Part shown: in pieces, positions 29,818-37,438 of the stretch | Layout of the letters: every line of letters starts with the position of its first letter | Position numbering within the stretch: the stretch's first letter is position 1 | NCBI GenBank assembly: GCA_021781575.1 | Contig: JAJXWP010000039.1 | Location: 1 to 40,738 of the forward strand | DNA: 40,738 nt | Origin: Pseudomonadota bacterium | Lineage (GTDB): Bacteria; Pseudomonadota; Alphaproteobacteria; Rhodospirillales; Magnetospirillaceae | Reading direction: 5' to 3' | Position numbers and translations under genes: made by a program | The notes under the pieces: model-generated | Database searches by the model: none | Told to the model about the DNA's origin: nothing | Seen by the model: the letters and a program-made list of their open reading frames with translations, nothing else

Positions 29818-31747
29818 CGGCCACCTCGTCGGTGTCGAGCGAAGCGAAGCCGCTCCGCTCGACCTCCATTGGGGTGGCGTGCGCCGGAGCGGCCGCCACA
29901 TCGAGCCGCCAGCTGCTGCTTCCGTCACGCGATTGTTCCAGCGCCGTGAAGCCGAGCTTCAGATAATGATCGGCCACCATGGCATTGCGCTCCGTCGGCC
30001 GATAGCGTCCGATAATGCGGTGAATTCCCCGCCGCCGGGCGTGATGTAGAATTTCCTGCAGGACAGCCAATTCAACCTTGCGGCCGAGAACCCGGCAGCT
30101 CATCAACCATGTGTCGATCTCCCAGTCGGCCTCGATTGCGCGACAGATGATCACACCGATCATGCCGTTGTCGCCGAAGGCGTCGGCCAGACGAACCTGC
30201 AGCGTGAAACAGCCGGGATCGGCCTGAATTGCCCGGACTTCAGCTTCGGTATAGCGCCTGGTTGTCAGATTGAATTGGTTCGACTTGTTGATCAGTTGGG
30301 TGATGCGCGCCCGGCCGGTGTCATCGAACGGCCGGAAATGGATCACCATGGCGAGGGAGGTCAGATAGGCATCGATGTCGTTGCATTGGCTCTGCAGGGC
30401 GACCCGGCGCGCATTGGTCTGGTAGAACTCGGCCCGATGGCGGTCTTCGGCGGAAAAAGCGGTGGTGGCGAAATAGCCGGCTGCCGACAGCGTACGGGAG
30501 AACAGGGCGGGGTCGTCGGGAAGTTCCGGCACAGCCACCTCGGGCAGGAAGCGGCGGACCAGATCACGCTCCACCGGGTTGTCGTCGGTGAACGCCAATG
30601 AATCGATACCCAGCGACAGTTCTTTGGCTATCGCCCGGATATTCGACGCCTTGTCGTCCCAGTTGGCTTGGAATACGGCAATGTGCTCCTCTCGCAGGAG
30701 CATTTCCGGATGCTGACGGAACGGCAGCCGAGCCGTCTCTTCGTTGTTCTTCGACGAAATCGCCAGGACGATCCCGCGGTCGCGCAGCGCCAGCGCGGTG
30801 CGCTGAAGCTCGAGATGAGCCTCGCCGGTGGCATCCCCCTGGCCGATAACGATGCCATCCAGGCCATCGTCGCCAATGACGCCCCCCCATAAGGTGTTGT
30901 CGAGGTCGAGGACCAGGCAGCGGCGACTGCGGCCCCGCATCGCCGCCAGAAGCCGGCAAGCGTGCTCTGCGTAGAGCGGGAGAAACGTGTTGGAGAACGG
31001 GACCTTCGCCAGGTTCCACAGCTTCGGATCGTGCCACTGGGCCAACCCCACCGTCTCCGCCAGGCCGGCGACGTCGAACAGAATGTCGGAACTGCCCACA
31101 AGCCGCTCGGCCAACCCGCGGTTGATCGCCTCGATCAGGCTGCGCATGGTGCCGGCAAGGGCGAAATCGAGATCGCCGAAAATCGCTTCAGGCGGACGAG
31201 GTATGGTCTGCATCACGCAGATGGCGTCACTGTGCCGATGGATCCCCTCACGTATGGTATCGAGGTGGCGCAGACATGCGGCGACGGTTGCCGACGCGGC
31301 GTCAGAGTCGCCTGGCGATGGCCGCAACGGCAGCCCCCGATAATCGAGGGCGACCAGAGTGGCGGCAGGTTGGAAGCTATTGATGGCGGAATCGGCAGCC
31401 AGGGCTTGCTGCACGGGTTGATCGAAATCGGCCTCAGCGCAGTCGAGGGCCATGCCATGGCGTGCCGCGGTGGCTATCAGTGCCGGCACGAGGAAATGTG
31501 TCGTGGCATTGCTGACGATGCCCAGGCGAAATGGGACCAGCGGCGCGAGCGACGCGCCGCGAGCGCCGGCACCGCCGATCACCTTGGCCAAACGAGCCAG
31601 GGCGTTCTCGTCCAGAGCATAGGACGCCAGCGAATGGACCCGCTGCCCCAAAGCTTCACCGGCTTCGGCCGCGGAGCGGCATCGCGCGTCGAAGTCGGGC
31701 GGCATCCTGGGAAGCCATGCGAGGTCGCGATAGAGATTTTCGCTCAT
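29807..31747 (-). CDS. FkbH-like HAD-IIIC protein with C-terminal GNAT-like domain
   Basis: The protein is 646 residues. An N-terminal SGNH-like region (about 70-260) is followed by a HAD domain starting LVLDLDNTLWGGVIGDDG (278-295, D281 and D283), then SSKNNEETA and FTDDNPVERDLV. The C-terminal part (about 480-620) resembles an N-acetyltransferase fold, with RPTERNAMVADHYLKLGF. FkbH proteins take 1,3-bisphosphoglycerate, remove phosphate and load a glyceryl group onto an ACP. Here ACP2 is two genes upstream, so glyceryl-ACP or a derivative such as lactyl is a reasonable guess for the group placed on the EPS. ATG 31747 lies 22 bases after the VOC gene stop; the open frame further upstream overlaps that gene and is not used. 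Confidence 0.88.
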   Translation of the reverse strand: MSENLYRDLAWLPRMPPDFDARCRSAAEAGEALGQRVHSLASYALDENALARLAKVIGGAGARGASLAPLVPFRLGIVSNATTHFLVPALIATAARHGMALDCAEADFDQPVQQALAADSAINSFQPAATLVALDYRGLPLRPSPGDSDAASATVAACLRHLDTIREGIHRHSDAICVMQTIPRPPEAIFGDLDFALAGTMRSLIEAINRGLAERLVGSSDILFDVAGLAETVGLAQWHDPKLWNLAKVPFSNTFLPLYAEHACRLLAAMRGRSRRCLVLDLDNTLWGGVIGDDGLDGIVIGQGDATGEAHLELQRTALALRDRGIVLAISSKNNEETARLPFRQHPEMLLREEHIAVFQANWDDKASNIRAIAKELSLGIDSLAFTDDNPVERDLVRRFLPEVAVPELPDDPALFSRTLSAAGYFATTAFSAEDRHRAEFYQTNARRVALQSQCNDIDAYLTSLAMVIHFRPFDDTGRARITQLINKSNQFNLTTRRYTEAEVRAIQADPGCFTLQVRLADAFGDNGMIGVIICRAIEADWEIDTWLMSCRVLGRKVELAVLQEILHHARRRGIHRIIGRYRPTERNAMVADHYLKLGFTALEQSRDGSSSWRLDVAAAPAHATPMEVERSGFASLDTDEVADAR

Positions 31748-31769
31748 GGGTTCCGGTCCTGTCTTGGTG

Positions 31770-32192
31770 TCAATTTGCGTTGCCCTCGTCGAGCAGCTCG
31801 ATGAGGCCGAATCCGGGGATGTGGTGGAACGACACGGCACGTCCGCCAAACAATGCGGCGGGGCGCGGCTCGCGGACCAGCAGCAAGTCAATTCCCGCCG
31901 CCTTCAGACCGGCTGCCAGGCCGGCCGGATCTTTGGTGCCGTAACAAAGGTGGTAGATCCTGCCGTCGCCGCGGCGGATCAGGTTATCGATGGGGGACGG
32001 ATCGTCTCCCGGCCAGATCACCTCCACATCAGGCAGGTTCGCGTGGTGCCGCATCGCGAGATTGACCTGCTGCAGCGGGTCGTACAATTGCTGCCCGGCA
32101 CCGTAGCCGAGGGCCGCGAGATAGCGGAATGCCGCCTCCGGTCCGTGTACGGCCAAGCCGAAATGATGGAAACTCAGGCCGAAAAGATTCAC
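31770..32192 (-). CDS. VOC-fold protein (methylmalonyl-CoA epimerase-like)
   Basis: The product is 140 residues with two beta-alpha-beta-beta-beta modules. FHHFGLAVHGPEAA (8-21, H10), QQVNLAMR (41-48), YHLCYG (80-85, H81) and IELLDE (131-136, E132) place His, Gln, His and Glu where methylmalonyl-CoA epimerase binds its metal. It may epimerise or otherwise modify the acyl group on ACP2. I chose GTG 32192, because AGGAG (32198-32202) lies five bases upstream; an ATG at 32210 has no such site. It lies between ACP2 and the FkbH-like gene in one operon. Other VOC activities (dioxygenase, glyoxalase) cannot be excluded, but a substrate-bound thioester fits the context. Confidence 0.8.
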   Translation of the reverse strand: MNLFGLSFHHFGLAVHGPEAAFRYLAALGYGAGQQLYDPLQQVNLAMRHHANLPDVEVIWPGDDPSPIDNLIRRGDGRIYHLCYGTKDPAGLAAGLKAAGIDLLLVREPRPAALFGGRAVSFHHIPGFGLIELLDEGNAN

Positions 32193-32236
32193 GGCTGCTC
32201 CTGGAGCCATGGATGACAGCGGGATCGAACGGCCGG

Positions 32237-32476
32237 CTATAGCTTCGTTTGGATCAAGCCGGCCAGCTCGCCGACATTCTTGAGCTTTCCCGTCTCGGAG
32301 GCGGAAAACCTTACGCCGAAGCGCTTTTCGACGGACAGCACCAAGCGAATATGACTGAGGCTGTCCCATTCAACGACGTCATCCGCAGTCAGATCTGGAG
32401 AGACGACGATTGTGTCGTCACCGAAGACGTCATGAAATATGTCGGTCAATGCCGTATATATATTGGCCATTTCCAT
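32237..32476 (-). CDS. Acyl carrier protein (ACP2)
   Basis: The product is 79 residues, standard ACP size. The phosphopantetheine attachment Ser is S39 in VVEWDSLSHIRLVLSVEKRF (residues 34-53). It differs clearly from ACP1 (98 residues, LDST site), so the two operons use separate carriers. It probably receives a three-carbon or similar acyl group from the FkbH-like protein and passes it to the MBOAT/SGNH pair. GGAG lies six bases before ATG 32476; a second ATG at 32470 is too close to any site. It is the first gene of the operon running down to 27183 and is preceded by a 522-base A+T-rich region. Confidence 0.88.
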   Translation of the reverse strand: MEMANIYTALTDIFHDVFGDDTIVVSPDLTADDVVEWDSLSHIRLVLSVEKRFGVRFSASETGKLKNVGELAGLIQTKL

Positions 32477-32998
32477 GCACTTCTCCAGCCTCTGCTGTGG
32501 ACACCTCAGATATATGAGGTTAATAGCACCGTGTTGTGTTTTGATCAAATATCCTTATGAGGTCTTTCATTGTGGTTATCTAATGGTAGTGTTCATAAAT
32601 ATTTGCGGCATATGCGGTAATGCCTAGTCGGATTTTGATCTGCAGTCTCGGCTGATGTAGCCCAAGGGGAGATTGTTCGAGGCCGTCGGTTAGCGGGGCC
32701 TATCCGTTATAGTCTCTGTCTAAACAAAATAGACTTTGAATTTATGAATACGCTGCAAAGAAAAGTCTCGTCACGATGGCATGTGTATTGTAGTGGCGCA
32801 GCGATTGGCATTCGCAATCAACTCTGCGTTACATATGTCAGTTTGTATTGGATGTTTGGTGTATTTATTTATTATATGTGGCAGTAGTACCATATCCATA
32901 TTATGGCATCAAACATATTTATGATGATTTTGCCGTGAATTAACTACCTGTCCTGTCTTGTGCATGGAATGCGGCAGCTACCATAGAAAGGTCCCGCC
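32477..32998. promoter_or_regulatory. 522-base A+T-rich divergent promoter island
   Basis: This gap separates the ACP2 operon (-) from the GT9 gene (+). Most of it, especially 32700-32945, is much richer in A+T than the coding DNA, with TTTATTTATTATATG-like tracts. A small palindrome CCTCA-GATATA-TGAGG lies at 32504-32519, close to the ACP2 start. GTAGTGGCGCAG (about 32791-32802) matches TTAGTGGCGCAG in the ACP1 leader (about 17238-17249) at 11 of 12 positions. I see no gene. Confidence 0.55.
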
Positions 32999-34276
32999 AT
33001 GGTCTCCGCGTCGGCTGAACAGGTATCTGGACAGTCAGGAAAAATGCAGTGGATTATTCGGCAAATATTATTTCAAGCAATAGTTTCATCAGCTAAATAT
33101 ATTTATGGGATGTTTCGCGCATCTGGGTCAGGGAGTAGAGAACGTGGCAATAATGCTTTGCGCGCCCTCGATAAATGGTTGGGCATTCCTCTGGTCGCCC
33201 TGTTCGGCCTGATGCGGACAAGACGGGGCCTGCCGCAGAATGTGGACAGTATCGGCTTGTTCATGTTCGGTGCTATCGGCGACAGCCTGATCGCCGGTTC
33301 GGTGATCGCCGATCTCAAGTTGCGGTTTCCCGCCGCGTCGATTGTCGGCTTCATATCAGAGGCGAACCGCGGGATCATTCAAATCCTGGATGGACTGGAC
33401 GAAAGCGTGGTGGTCCCGATTTCCCGCCCCCATAGCGCGGTCCGCGCCATTCGCCGGCGGCCGGTCGACATCGTTCTCGACTTCAGTCCCTGGCCGCGTA
33501 CCGGTGCGATCCTGAGCGCCTTGGCCAAGGCCCGCTATACTGTGGGGCTGCGCCGGGAAGGGCAATACCGTCACTATGCCTATGATGCGGTCGGCGAGCA
33601 CCGCAAAGACCGGCATGAAATCGAAAATCTTCGCGATGTGGTCCGGTGCCTGGGAATTGATCCGGTCGGAACGCCGAGATTGAAGGCTGCGCTTTTCGAT
33701 CAGCCGCTTCCAGCCGAATTGTCGCGGCCCTACGTCGTGTTCCATCCTTGGGCTGCGGGGTATCGTCACGAATTGCGGGAATGGCCGGATCAGCACTGGG
33801 TCGAATTGGCGCAGGCGCTAATCCGTGATGGGTATCAGATCGCCCTCTCGGGCGCACCTCATGATCGCAGCCGTTCCCTGGCCCTGGCCCAGGCTGTCGG
33901 TGGCCCGGCGGTCGTCGTCTTGGCGGGGCGTACGACGCTCGGCGCGATGGCGGCGGTACTGGCCAAGGCCGAGGCCGTCGTCTCGGTCAACACGGGCATC
34001 ATGCATCTGGCCGCGGTTCTGGATTGTCCGCTGGTTGCATTGCACGGCCCGACCAATCCGCTCCGCTGGGGCCCTCTCGGCGCGCGGTCGAAAGTGCTTG
34101 GGCCGGGAGCGGAGGACGGCGGGGCTTACCTGGATCTGGGTTTCGAATATCCGCCCGATGCGCCAGAGATCATGGGGTGCATCGCGGTGACCGACGTGCT
34201 CGCCTGTCTCCGCGAACTGCTGCGTGGCGCCGCCGGCGGGTTGTCAGGCGGCACCTCAAGCCTGGAGGCCGTGTAA
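32999..34276 (+). CDS. Family 9 glycosyltransferase (heptosyltransferase-like)
   Basis: The product is 425 residues, longer than typical GT9 enzymes (about 330-350) because of about 80 extra N-terminal residues. The GT-B core starts SIGLFMFGAIGDSLIAGSVI, followed by VDIVLDFSPWPRTG. The donor half has YVVFHPWAAGYRHELREWPD and VVSVNTGIMHLAAVLDCPLV, then LHGPTNPLRWGP, the ADP-heptose-type signature. It may add a heptose or related sugar to the EPS unit, or act on lipopolysaccharide. The first 60 codons are A+T-rich like the leader. ATG 32999 has only AAAGG about eight bases upstream; ATG 33044, with AGGA, is an alternative. It stands alone on its strand. Confidence 0.83.
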   Translation: MVSASAEQVSGQSGKMQWIIRQILFQAIVSSAKYIYGMFRASGSGSRERGNNALRALDKWLGIPLVALFGLMRTRRGLPQNVDSIGLFMFGAIGDSLIAGSVIADLKLRFPAASIVGFISEANRGIIQILDGLDESVVVPISRPHSAVRAIRRRPVDIVLDFSPWPRTGAILSALAKARYTVGLRREGQYRHYAYDAVGEHRKDRHEIENLRDVVRCLGIDPVGTPRLKAALFDQPLPAELSRPYVVFHPWAAGYRHELREWPDQHWVELAQALIRDGYQIALSGAPHDRSRSLALAQAVGGPAVVVLAGRTTLGAMAAVLAKAEAVVSVNTGIMHLAAVLDCPLVALHGPTNPLRWGPLGARSKVLGPGAEDGGAYLDLGFEYPPDAPEIMGCIAVTDVLACLRELLRGAAGGLSGGTSSLEAV

Positions 34277-34467
34277 AGCCCTCCCGGCGATCGTCCGCCC
34301 ATGGGCCACCTCCAGAAGCCGTTGTCCAATCAACAGGCTCCCGCCGGGTTTGTTCGCTAAGGCTGCTTGGGGGCCGCCGCTCCTTCCCGCGCTCTTGCCG
34401 AACAAGCGCCGAACCCACGACAAATGCGCCGGTTGAGCGCAGGCCGACGATGTGGAGAGGATGCCGG

Positions 34468-35652
34468 TCAGGCAGGGTGTCGGTCCATCAGCCAATCCAG
34501 GAGGCGGCGCGCGCTGTTGGACCAGGCGAACGTTGCGGAGCGCTCGCGGCCTTTGTCCACCATCTCCGCTCGCAATGTCTGATCGGTGAGAACGCGCTTC
34601 ATTCCCCGGGCGATATCCCAGGGATCCAGCGGGTCGAAATAGAGGGCGGCTTCGCCGCATACCTCGCGGACCGGTGGGATGGACGAGGCGACCACCGGGC
34701 AGCCGAGGGCCATGGCCTCCAGTGGCGGAATACCGAAGCCCTCATAGAGGCTCGGAAACACCAGGGCGACCGCGTGCCGGTAAAGCGCAACGATTTCCGC
34801 GTCGTTCAATCGCCCCGGCATGATGACGTTGGCCGGCGCTTCGGCCGCCTTGTCACGAAATACCGCTTGCTCCGTCGCCCCGATGAGGACCAATGCCGCA
34901 TCGCTCCGGCCCAGAAGTGAAAAGGCCTGGATCGCGCGGCCGAGATTCTTGTTCGGTGTCAGCGACCCGACAAAGAGGAAATATGGCCGGTCGCCGACCA
35001 TCAAGCGGTCGAGGGCGCCATCATCCGGCTTGATCTCGAGGATATGATCGTGGCTGTTGGGGATGATGAGGATGTCTTGCTTGCGCAAGCGGAGCACCGC
35101 ACTCAGTTCGCTATTGGAAAATTCGGAGACCGTCGCGATACGGGATCGCCGGGCCAGCAGCCGACCGAGTGTGCGGTGCAGTATCCCATAGGCAAGGGAG
35201 TAGTTCGACGGAGCCCGGTAGACCGCGGCATCGTGAATGACGGTGACTTGCCGTGGATGCAGCAACGGGCCGCTATTCGCCAGGTTGACGAGGGTGGCGC
35301 GGCGGCTGGTGCGGTAGAGGTCCCATTGCTCCCAGGAATGTCCTCGTCGGCTGCCTACCGTTCGGAAGCGGATGCGGCTCAACCCGGCAGGTGGTTCGGT
35401 CCCCCGTGGCGCCAGGAGGGTGAAGGACAGGCCGGCCGCCCTGCAATCAGAAAGCTGCAGTTCGACGTCCAGCGCGAGGACAAGTTGGCGGGCGAAGCGC
35501 TGAACGCCGGTGGTGCGCTGGGTAAGGAAGCGACCGTTGATGATCACCTCCCGATCCTGTCGATCAACGTGGCTGGCGCAGGGGTGTCTGGACCGGGCCG
35601 CGCCACCCGAGCAATATTGCCGAGGCTTCTCGGCTGACAGGGGGTCTGTCAT
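34468..35652 (-). CDS. Family 4 glycosyltransferase
   Basis: The protein is 394 residues, GT-B fold. After a non-conserved first 35 residues the family start is VIINGRFLTQRTTGVQRFAR. The donor domain has YFLFVGSLTPNKNLGRAIQA, then FPSLYEGFGIPPLEAMALGC with the E-x7-E pair binding the nucleotide sugar. GT4 enzymes of this type add mannose, rhamnose or glucose units to cytoplasmic lipid-linked intermediates. The start at 35652 lies 12 bases after the stop of the next GT4 and lacks a clear ribosome-binding site; the real start may be nearer the conserved V. It forms a two-gene unit with the upstream GT4 and converges with GT9 over a 191-base gap in which I see no gene. Confidence 0.85.
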   Translation of the reverse strand: MTDPLSAEKPRQYCSGGAARSRHPCASHVDRQDREVIINGRFLTQRTTGVQRFARQLVLALDVELQLSDCRAAGLSFTLLAPRGTEPPAGLSRIRFRTVGSRRGHSWEQWDLYRTSRRATLVNLANSGPLLHPRQVTVIHDAAVYRAPSNYSLAYGILHRTLGRLLARRSRIATVSEFSNSELSAVLRLRKQDILIIPNSHDHILEIKPDDGALDRLMVGDRPYFLFVGSLTPNKNLGRAIQAFSLLGRSDAALVLIGATEQAVFRDKAAEAPANVIMPGRLNDAEIVALYRHAVALVFPSLYEGFGIPPLEAMALGCPVVASSIPPVREVCGEAALYFDPLDPWDIARGMKRVLTDQTLRAEMVDKGRERSATFAWSNSARRLLDWLMDRHPA

Positions 35653-35664
35653 CGACCGATATCG

Positions 35665-36891
35665 TCAGTGAGGGGTGAGGGAACGGTAGATGTCGAGATA
35701 TTCGTCGGTCATGCGGCGCACGCTGAATTGCCGAGCGAAAGATGGCGCATTACGGCGGATGGCCGTCAGCAGGGCCGGGTCGCCGGCCAGGTGAAGGATG
35801 GCGGCAGCCAAGGCATCGGCATCGCCCGGGGCGACCAGCAGGCCGGTCTGCCCATCGACGAGAAACTCGGGAATTCCGCCCATTCGGGAGGCGATCACCC
35901 CGAGGCCGTGGGAGGCGGCCTCGATGAGGACCAGCCCCGCGGTCTCGTGCCAGAGCGAGGCGACCAGCAGCAGGTCGGCCGCGGCGAAGGCCTGCCGCTT
36001 TTCCTCGCCGCGCAAGTAGCCGCGGAAAGTAATGCGGCGATCGGTCTCGGCCGCGGCCCGTACGGCTTCTTCCAGCGGTCCTTTGCCCAGTACCGTCAGG
36101 CGGACCGGAAAATCCGGAGGGAGCCGGCGCATCGCATCGAGCACCACCAGTGTTCCCTTTTCGGGGGTGAGCCGGGCGACGAAGAGCAGTTCCACGGTGT
36201 GGTCCGCGTGCCCGGGCGTCGCGAGGCCGGTGTCCGGAAGCGGAATACCGTTGTTCACCACGCATGCCCGTCCGGCCTTGAGACCGCGCTGGGTGAAATA
36301 GTCGAGTAGAAAGCGCGATGGACTGCAGAACACGTCGATATGGCGAGTCGTCGACAAATGCCATGCCCGAAAGGCTCGGCAGCCAACATTCGGTGCCGTG
36401 CACACGGCGCCGCGCCGGGTAAGCAGCGTCGTTCTCGGACAGGCCAAGTGATAGTCGTGTGCGGTATGCACCGTGGGCACCTGGGCACGCTTGGCCGTTG
36501 CCCAGATGGCGGGAGAAAAGCCGCTTGTTGCATGGCTGTGCATCACATCGGGCGGTGCGTCATCGATGATCCGGCGGACGCGCCGCGCGACCGCCCCGTT
36601 CCACGAATCCCTAAGATGCCACAGGGCGCGCAGCGGCAACGCTCTTTTTCCCGGTTCGAAGCCCCAATAGAAATTGCGTGGGAAGAAGCGCAGCACGTCG
36701 ACTCCGTTCACCCGTTCGATCGGGCCTTCGTCTCCCGGTGCGCAACTGGAGAGGACGGTGACCCGGTGGCCACGCGCCGCCAATTCCTCGGCCAAATAGC
36801 TGGCGACCAGTTCAGCGCCGCCCACGACAAGGGGCGGGTAGAGGCTGCTCACCAGCAGAATGTGGAGCGTGCGTTGCGGACCCGGAGCCAT
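35665..36891 (-). CDS. Family 4 glycosyltransferase
   Basis: The protein is 408 residues, GT-B fold. The N-terminal half begins HILLVSSLYPPLVVGGAELV with the Gly-rich loop, then DVMHSHATSGFSPAIWATAK and TVHTAHDYHLACPRTTLL, typical of mannosyl- and glucosyltransferases with the H-D-Y motif. The donor half has LLFVARLTPEKGTLVVLDAM, then SLWHETAGLVLIEAASHGLG as the E-x7-E region, and IPEFLVDGQTGLLVAPGD. It would add one sugar to the EPS intermediate. ATG 36891 is chosen because GGAGG lies nine bases upstream; an in-frame start at 36951 would run into A+T-rich leader DNA. It is the first gene of a two-gene minus-strand unit and diverges from the flippase gene over 547 bases. Confidence 0.88.
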   Translation of the reverse strand: MAPGPQRTLHILLVSSLYPPLVVGGAELVASYLAEELAARGHRVTVLSSCAPGDEGPIERVNGVDVLRFFPRNFYWGFEPGKRALPLRALWHLRDSWNGAVARRVRRIIDDAPPDVMHSHATSGFSPAIWATAKRAQVPTVHTAHDYHLACPRTTLLTRRGAVCTAPNVGCRAFRAWHLSTTRHIDVFCSPSRFLLDYFTQRGLKAGRACVVNNGIPLPDTGLATPGHADHTVELLFVARLTPEKGTLVVLDAMRRLPPDFPVRLTVLGKGPLEEAVRAAAETDRRITFRGYLRGEEKRQAFAAADLLLVASLWHETAGLVLIEAASHGLGVIASRMGGIPEFLVDGQTGLLVAPGDADALAAAILHLAGDPALLTAIRRNAPSFARQFSVRRMTDEYLDIYRSLTPH

Positions 36892-37438
36892 AGAGGCGAT
36901 CCTCCGATGAATGCCGAGCCGTGCCGGGCGAGGCGAGGTGCAAAATATCAAGGCGGTATATTTGTCTCAATTATATCTAGGTGGTAACTAATTATACTTT
37001 TGAGTTGTCAAATAAGTATTGGAATTGTCAGTGTATATATGTCGTTTGCCTTCTGGCAAAGAACATACCTGGCATATCAAGTATTAAGTTTGCAAATATC
37101 ATTATATTTAATACGAATATACGTCATCATTCGCAATGATGCATCCATCTGTGTGTATCTAGATTGTCAATATGCCGTAATGTTAAAATTAATATAATGA
37201 ATTCTGCGTTATATTGTGCGGCTAATGCTGGGAGATTTTCATCTCTTTGTGATTCCCATTTCTGCAAGTGGTCCGCCACCGGCGCTTGACTCTCTAGCGC
37301 GCGGTAAGGCGGACCGCCAACTTGTTGAGTTGTGGCTATAATTTGGCGGATGGCGGCGGTGCCGCATGTCAGCGTCTCGCGGCCAGGGCCCTCGGCTGTA
37401 GGGAGCGGATCGAGCTCTTCACTTTTCTGGAGAACCGG
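36892..37438. promoter_or_regulatory. 547-base A+T-rich divergent region before the flippase gene
   Basis: This region lies between the GT4 (-) and flippase (+) genes. The segment 36955-37260 is very A+T-rich and contains perfect small palindromes: TTTGCC-TTCT-GGCAAA near 37048-37063 and ATCATT-CGC-AATGAT near 37125-37139. The right part holds a large stem-loop, listed separately. A short open frame at 37000-37197 is low-complexity and unlikely to be a gene. Confidence 0.55.
37270..37315 (+). other. Large stem-loop in the flippase gene leader
   Basis: GGTCCGCC (37270-37277) pairs perfectly with GGCGGACC (37308-37315). Inside it CCGGCGCT (37279-37286) pairs with AGCGCGCGG (37296-37304) with one bulged base, around a 9-base loop. 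It lies 124 bases before the flippase ATG, where it could be an attenuator, a protein-binding leader or an mRNA stabiliser. Confidence 0.5.

Noticed and set aside
34277-34467. Inverted TTGTTCG/CGAACAA near 34348 and 34398 as a terminator
   Set aside because: The arms are only 7 bp and about 45 bases apart, without a T-tract, so it is likely chance.
37000-37197. 65-codon plus-strand frame in the A+T-rich gap
   Set aside because: It has low-complexity composition, no start signal, and lies in a probable promoter island.
36892-37438. Search for an RfaH/ops (JUMPstart) element before EPS genes
   Set aside because: No match to the GGCGGTAGCGT core was found here or in the other EPS leaders.
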